DNA from: Peribacillus sp044761985 | Lineage (GTDB): Bacteria; Bacillota; Bacilli; Bacillales; DSM-1321 | NCBI RefSeq assembly: GCF_044761985.1 | Contig: NZ_JBIWDK010000013.1 | Span: 1-64,000 of the forward strand | Direction of reading: 5' to 3' | Length of the DNA stretch: 64,000 bases | Shown here: positions 59,921 to 64,000 of the stretch, in pieces | How positions within the stretch are numbered: position 1 is the stretch's first letter | How the letters are laid out: each line of letters begins with the position of its first letter | The notes under the pieces: model-generated | Told to the model about the DNA's origin: nothing | What the model saw: the letters and a program-made list of their open reading frames with translations, nothing else | Database searches by the model: none | Made by a program: the position numbers and the translations under genes

Positions 59921-60892
59921 TTGACTTTAATCCGCCTTGGTTATGTAGCTATGAGCAATCAAGTACCACATTGTTCGCCTTCTCAAACGATGACTTTTGC
60001 ACAATTCTCTAAAATTAAAGATAAAGAAGCTGCAATACGAAAGTTAGAAAGGATTTCCGCTTCAAATCTCCAAAATTGCTGGCGTCTTCTCATACATAAT
60101 GCTGCATATGATATCCAGTTTTTTCGTCTTTCTTCTAAACTTATACCTCTAGTAAACCATCCAGAAATACCAAAATGGGACTATCTTGAACCAATGGCTG
60201 ATGAACTGAACAAGATAAAAGATTTCCTTCTATCTCATCCAGAAGTGCGGATAGACTTTCATCCAGATCATTTTGTCATCTTGAATAGTAGCAATATTGA
60301 TATACTAAAAACTTCAATGAAAACACTGAAAATGCATTTTTTATTATTGAAGAAACTAGGCATTGATCCTGAGCATCGGTGTGTTCTCCATGTAGGTGGC
60401 GGGTATGGCGAAAACGAGAAGGCTTTGGAACAGTTCATACTAAACTGGGGGATCATCCCAGAATCTCTTCAAAGGATGATTATCCTTGAGAATGACGATA
60501 CGACTTTCACTTTATCAGAGACACTCTACTTATGTGAAAAACTGGGCGTACCTCTTGTATTTGATTATCATCACTATCTAGCTCACCATTCTAAGGATGA
60601 AAATTGGAGCGAGCATTGGGGTCGTATCCTCAATACATGGCACTATTCGAAATTACCACCCAAAATGCACATTTCTAGTCCTAGGAATGAAAAAGAATTT
60701 AGAGCACATGCAGATTTTGTGGATGTTAATATGTTTATCGATTTTTTACGGGAAATCAAGGGGAGTTTACCACAGTTGGATTGTATGATTGAAGCAAAAC
60801 AAAAGGATGGAGCTCTATTCCAGTTAATGGACCAAATAAAAGATTTTCCCGAAATTGAAATCATTGATGGGGGGAGTTTTTATATACACTGA
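59921..60892 (+). CDS. uvsE: UV DNA damage endonuclease
   Basis: Nicks DNA 5' of UV photoproducts in an alternative excision repair pathway. The 323-aa protein begins L-T-L-I-R-L-G-Y-V-A-M-S, the family start, and has S-P-S-Q-T-M-T-F, R-I-D-F-H-P, H-V-G-G-G-Y-G-E-N-E-K-A, I-L-E-N-D-D and V-F-D-Y-H-H, the metal-binding His/Glu/Asp residues of the TIM-barrel. TTG 59921 with AAGGGAG eight bases upstream is preferred over an in-frame ATG at 59819, which would add 34 residues unlike any relative. Length matches B. subtilis UvsE. Confidence 0.9.
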   Translation: MTLIRLGYVAMSNQVPHCSPSQTMTFAQFSKIKDKEAAIRKLERISASNLQNCWRLLIHNAAYDIQFFRLSSKLIPLVNHPEIPKWDYLEPMADELNKIKDFLLSHPEVRIDFHPDHFVILNSSNIDILKTSMKTLKMHFLLLKKLGIDPEHRCVLHVGGGYGENEKALEQFILNWGIIPESLQRMIILENDDTTFTLSETLYLCEKLGVPLVFDYHHYLAHHSKDENWSEHWGRILNTWHYSKLPPKMHISSPRNEKEFRAHADFVDVNMFIDFLREIKGSLPQLDCMIEAKQKDGALFQLMDQIKDFPEIEIIDGGSFYIH

Positions 60893-61695
60893 TAAAATAT
60901 AATATTTTTTAAATGCTTGGTAAAATAGTTGACTTTTATTAATTTATCAGGTATTTATTTTTAGTTTACATAATAAAATTATGGTAATTAAATAGAGAAA
61001 CAAAAATGAAAAAGAAGAAGTATGGTGATGACTGGCGTAATTTCAAGTTATGATTAATCTCTGAAACTATACAGAAAATATGAAGATTCTCAAAAAAACG
61101 AGGCTCATATTTCCGTTTTAAGGCACCTATTTTATTTTACTAGAGTAATAGGTATCGAAACGATCTAAATCTACACAAGGTGCCATATAATTGATTTGAG
61201 AGCATTGATGCTCTGTTTGCCATTATTGGAAGGAGAAAGTTCTCATATAGAACGAATTTAGAATCCAAACTATGAAAATATTATTTTCAGTAAGAAAATG
61301 GAATGTCTTCGTGAACCAGCATGATATTTCGAAATGATTAACACCAATATAGTGTGAAATTCATTAAAATCGACAGAGCGTTCTCAAAGATGAATCAAAA
61401 ACGGATTCCACATTCTCATTTTAAGGTGCTTATAATTTAAAACTATAGTAATAGGTATCGTAGAATCTAAATGAGCTGTATTGATCCAATAAGATCGTTT
61501 AATGAGATTCTATGTTTTTTAATGATATTCCGTCGCAATATAACGAAATATTCCGAATGTAACAAAGGACCTGTTTTGATACATTCGAAATCCCTTTAAA
61601 TCAACGTTTATAAGCCTTATGAAAATCAAAAAACTTGGCTTTTTTTTGCGTCTTAACGTACAATATAAAGAGGGAAAAGGGGAGATGAATGACAG
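60893..61695. other. 800-base noncoding region with a diverged repeat
   Basis: No gene was recognised. Two similar segments about 303 bases apart share the blocks TTTTAAGG (61116-61123 and 61419-61426) and AGTAATAGGTATCG (61144-61157 and 61447-61460) at identical spacing, with weaker similarity around them. Listed separately as a repeat. A hairpin-like AAGCC...GGCTT with T-run lies near 61611-61646. The end holds the promoter region of the recombinase gene. Confidence 0.5.
61015..61475 (+). repeat. Two diverged direct repeat units, 303 bp apart
   Basis: Unit 1 spans roughly 61015-61172 and unit 2 roughly 61310-61475. Exact shared blocks are TTTTAAGG and AGTAATAGGTATCG at the same 28-base spacing, then (GA/GAA)TCTAAAT; a weaker match (TTTC-AA-TGATTAA) lies upstream in both. 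Unit 1 can also pair GGCACC (61122-61127) with GGTGCC (61179-61184). Unit borders are approximate. Confidence 0.55.
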
Positions 61696-62268
61696 ATGCA
61701 AAGGACCTCACAACGAATAAAAAATGTCCAGCCGATACGCCGGCTAGATCATATAGATAAGATGAAAAAGTCTCTATTAAAATATTGCAGCTACCGTGAT
61801 TACATGATGTTCTCTATTGGAATCAACATCGGTCTACGGATTGGTGATCTCTTAAAATTACGCGTCCGGGATATATTGGAAGGGACGCATATTGTCATTG
61901 TTGAGCAAAAAACTGAAAAAATTAAACGTTTCATAGTCAACCCACAACTTCGTAAAGAAGTAAGAAAGTATGTAAAAAAAATGAAATTAAAAAATGATGA
62001 CTATTTATTTCCTAGTCGCAAAGGCAATGGTCCCATAAGCAGGGTTCAAGCCTATCGTGTTTTGAATAAGGCCGCTGAAATGGCTGACATTCCAGACGTG
62101 GGGACACATACACTCCGAAAAACTTTCGGTTATCTCCATTATCAGAAGTTTAAGGATATAGCTTTGCTCCAACAAATCCTTAATCACTCTAATCCGAAAG
62201 ACACCATGATATACATAGGACTCACTCAAGATTTGATGGACGAAACATTGATGGATTTTTATTTTTGA
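61696..62268 (+). CDS. Tyrosine site-specific recombinase, catalytic domain only
   Basis: A 190-aa integrase-like protein. It has essentially only the C-terminal catalytic domain of the XerC/XerD/phage integrase family: Arg in N-I-G-L-R-I-G-D-L-L (near residue 49), Lys in E-Q-K-T-E-K-I-K-R, His-x-x-Arg in T-H-T-L-R-K-T (near 138-142), His in L-N-H-S-N-P (near 163) and the nucleophile Tyr in M-I-Y-I-G (near 173). The N-terminal SAM-like DNA-binding domain is reduced to some 25 residues. Similar short recombinases occur in Bacillus without an associated phage. GGGGAGATG precedes ATG 61696. Its target is unknown. Confidence 0.85.
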   Translation: MQRTSQRIKNVQPIRRLDHIDKMKKSLLKYCSYRDYMMFSIGINIGLRIGDLLKLRVRDILEGTHIVIVEQKTEKIKRFIVNPQLRKEVRKYVKKMKLKNDDYLFPSRKGNGPISRVQAYRVLNKAAEMADIPDVGTHTLRKTFGYLHYQKFKDIALLQQILNHSNPKDTMIYIGLTQDLMDETLMDFYF

Positions 62269-62270
62269 TA

Positions 62271-62296
62271 AAAGGGACCAGAAATGGTCTTTTTTT
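62271..62296 (+). terminator. Terminator of the recombinase gene
   Basis: AAAGGGACCA (62271-62280) pairs with TGGTCTTTTT (62285-62294) around a GAAA tetraloop, with T residues to the end. Confidence 0.8.
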
Positions 62297-62483
62297 ATAT
62301 TGCCCATAATAACATTATGTAAACAAGGTAAAATAGTGATAGAAAAATAGAGAGCAGTGATTCGACGTTATTTATTGGAAAGAGTAGAAATTTTTGTTTT
62401 TAAACCACATTATGTAGGCAAACTCACTTTAGAATGTACTGAATTTAAAACACATTTTATTCAATAAATTAAATAGGAATCTT

Positions 62484-62513
62484 CCCAAACCGCCAAGTAA
62501 ACGACAGTTTGGG
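62484..62513 (-). terminator. Possible terminator of the lipase gene
   Basis: CCCAAACCG (62484-62492) pairs with CAGTTTGGG (62505-62513) with one G-U pair. The tail on the minus strand is only weakly T-rich. Confidence 0.4.
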
Positions 62514-62525
62514 ACAGTGGTTCCC

Positions 62526-64000
62526 TTACTTATTAATATATATAGAACGAACAATGGTGCGATTCACCATTTGACCAGTCATATTTTTTTCTTTTACATC
62601 GATCGTTAGATTATAGGTCCCCGATTTTGGGACGTCCGGAAGATTACCAAAATAGGTACCTGAATTCACTTTATTAAGAGAACCCTTATTTTTAATTTCA
62701 ACACCTTCTTCGTCTGTTAGGTGAACATCAAATGTTAATGGGTTGGTTAAGAGGTTGCTTTTGACAGGAGATTTAAGTACAAACTGTGCATCATTCTGCT
62801 TTACTTTCCCTGGCATTTCAAGAACAAGCGGCTCTTTGTCATCAACTTTTGCGGTAAGTAAATACGCATCTTGCTGGGCCTTTGTCTTCATTCTAATTAT
62901 CCAATTTCCAGGTTCCATATTCGTTTGTTTTAAAGTGTGAATATGGGCACCTGCAAGAAAAGACGTTTCTTCTTTAGAAACCTGTGAAACTTGGGAGCTT
63001 GGATAAACCACTCTTGATGGAGAGATTAATTCTATATCAACATCTGCAGTGGCTGTATAAATGGTTACTTCACCATCTTTAGTTGTTTCATTCAAAGTGA
63101 TAGGCTGTTCTATCCAATTATTTGATTGTAAAGAACCACCGTGGATAATTTGATTGTGTGTAGTCGAAATATTTTCTTCTTTGGCAGGCTGTTCACTTAA
63201 ACTAGCAATCCCTGCAGTAGAGGAACTTCGTAAATAGGGTTCAATTCTTGAAAAAACAGCGGATCCTGTACGGATGTTATCATGATCATATTTGCTATCA
63301 GTAAAGAGATGGGTACCATAGGGTAATTTTGAACTCCACTCATTGACGAGTCCATCATTACTGCCATAGGAAGATAGATACAGCCCTCCAATCGATAATG
63401 CGGACAATGCTGGCCCCTGATTGGTACCGGTAAGCGTGTAGTATTTATTTTTTCTTGAATTTGCATGGTTATCGATGACAGAGCGGAATTCAGCCATCTG
63501 TCCAATTTGTAACGAAGCTGTTCCTTCATCATTTGCTCCAAGAAGAGAAGCTAGCCATCCAGCATACCAGCTGTTAGCCAAATCAGCCAAGTTGGAACCG
63601 TGATGAGGGGAGGCGAGCGTTATAACTCGACCCACATATGGATGTGCCCCATAAGTGACTAGAGCAGCTTGTGTATCTGGTCCCCCTTTACTATGAGCGA
63701 TAATATTCACTTTTTTTTCCACCAAAGTGTGCACTGATTTGAGCAAGCTTAGTAGCTAATAGCCTCCCATTCTTATATTGACTGGAAGATCCATTTCCTG
63801 CTGCATCATAAAGCTGAACAAAAACCGTTTGATACCCCGCTTCGTATGCTTTTGTATACATATCATTGATTCCGTGATATTCCGTTTCACCGTACCAACT
63901 GGTTGAAGATCCGTTCTTCCCCTGAACAAAAACGATGGGTGGCTTATTTGAGTCATAATTAGGAGGGGTGCTTCCTAGAAACCAATCACCAGGTGTAAAA
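62526..64000 (-). pseudogene. Secreted lipase/esterase, frameshifted, 5' end outside the window
   Basis: Alpha/beta hydrolase of the lipase class. From the window edge the frame reads F-T-P-G-D-W-F-L-G-S-T-P-P-N-Y, then IVFVQGKNGSSTSWYGETEY, to A-H-F-G-G-K-K, where an A8 run (T8 at 63711-63718) shifts the frame; removing one A joins it to V-N-I-I-A-H-S-K-G-G (nucleophile Ser). Asp in S-N-D-G-L-V and His in K-Y-D-H-D-N-I complete the likely triad. About 200 C-terminal residues form beta-rich, Ig-like domains. The downstream 406-codon frame alone lacks the oxyanion-hole half. It is either a true pseudogene, a slippery on/off tract or a sequencing error. Confidence 0.85.

Noticed and set aside
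60893..61695. CRISPR array or tRNA cluster in the long noncoding gap
   Set aside because: Only two diverged copies of a repeat with a 303-base spacing exist, no cas genes are nearby and no tRNA cloverleaf was recognised.

Overview
The window looks like a chromosomal segment of a low-GC Gram-positive member of the Bacillaceae (Bacillus/Peribacillus type). Supporting signs are strong AGGAGG-type ribosome binding sites, frequent TTG/GTG starts, an S-box riboswitch, CtsR boxes in front of clpE, a cre box, a SinR-type regulator, and gene pairs known from Bacillus (azlCD, the FdhF/DUF1641 pair, sirB/sirC). The species assignment is inference. No rRNA, tRNA or CRISPR array was recognised.

Layout. 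1-8.2 kb: an SsuE-type flavin reductase, then an S-box riboswitch, a 47-codon YezD-like gene, and the sulfate assimilation operon (cysH, sat, cysC, siroheme sulfite reductase, DUF3906) with its siroheme synthesis genes (cobA/sumT, sirB, sirC). 8.2-11 kb: a small protein, a Mug DNA glycosylase and the azlCD exporter. 11-18 kb: a glycogen cluster (GH15-like glucosidase, glgB-glgC-glgD-glgA) behind a cre box. 18-28 kb: housekeeping and unknown genes (cls, exoA, HNH nuclease, UPF0316, histidine phosphatase, SDR, an anchored trypsin-like protease with a very acidic tail, speD, DedA), ending in a decayed IS3-family element.

28.5-46.6 kb is the most interesting part: an A+T-rich, one-direction surface polysaccharide locus. 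It begins with a TTGACA promoter, a perfect 16-bp SinR-type operator (28599-28614) and a roughly 100-nt structured leader that looks like an EAR/epsC antitermination RNA. It then encodes GalE, a SinR-like repressor, five clear or probable glycosyltransferase/polymerase proteins, the CapE/CapF/CapG (FnlABC) route to UDP-L-FucNAc, a Wzx flippase, and RfbA/RfbB plus a DegT aminotransferase and two acyltransferases, which point to a dTDP-linked N-acylated amino-dideoxyhexose. No priming phosphoglycosyltransferase and no Wzz/tyrosine-kinase pair is present in the window, so the locus must rely on genes elsewhere.

46.6-64 kb: a membrane M28 peptidase, a YdjM-like protein behind a near-consensus SOS box, an NlpC/P60 hydrolase, clpE with CtsR operators, type I pullulanase (which can act on the glycogen made by the glg operon), FdhF formate dehydrogenase with a DUF1641 partner, a PCYCGC lipoprotein, UvsE, an 800-base noncoding stretch with a diverged 303-bp-spaced repeat, a short tyrosine recombinase, and a lipase gene on the minus strand broken by one extra A in an A8 run and cut by the window edge.
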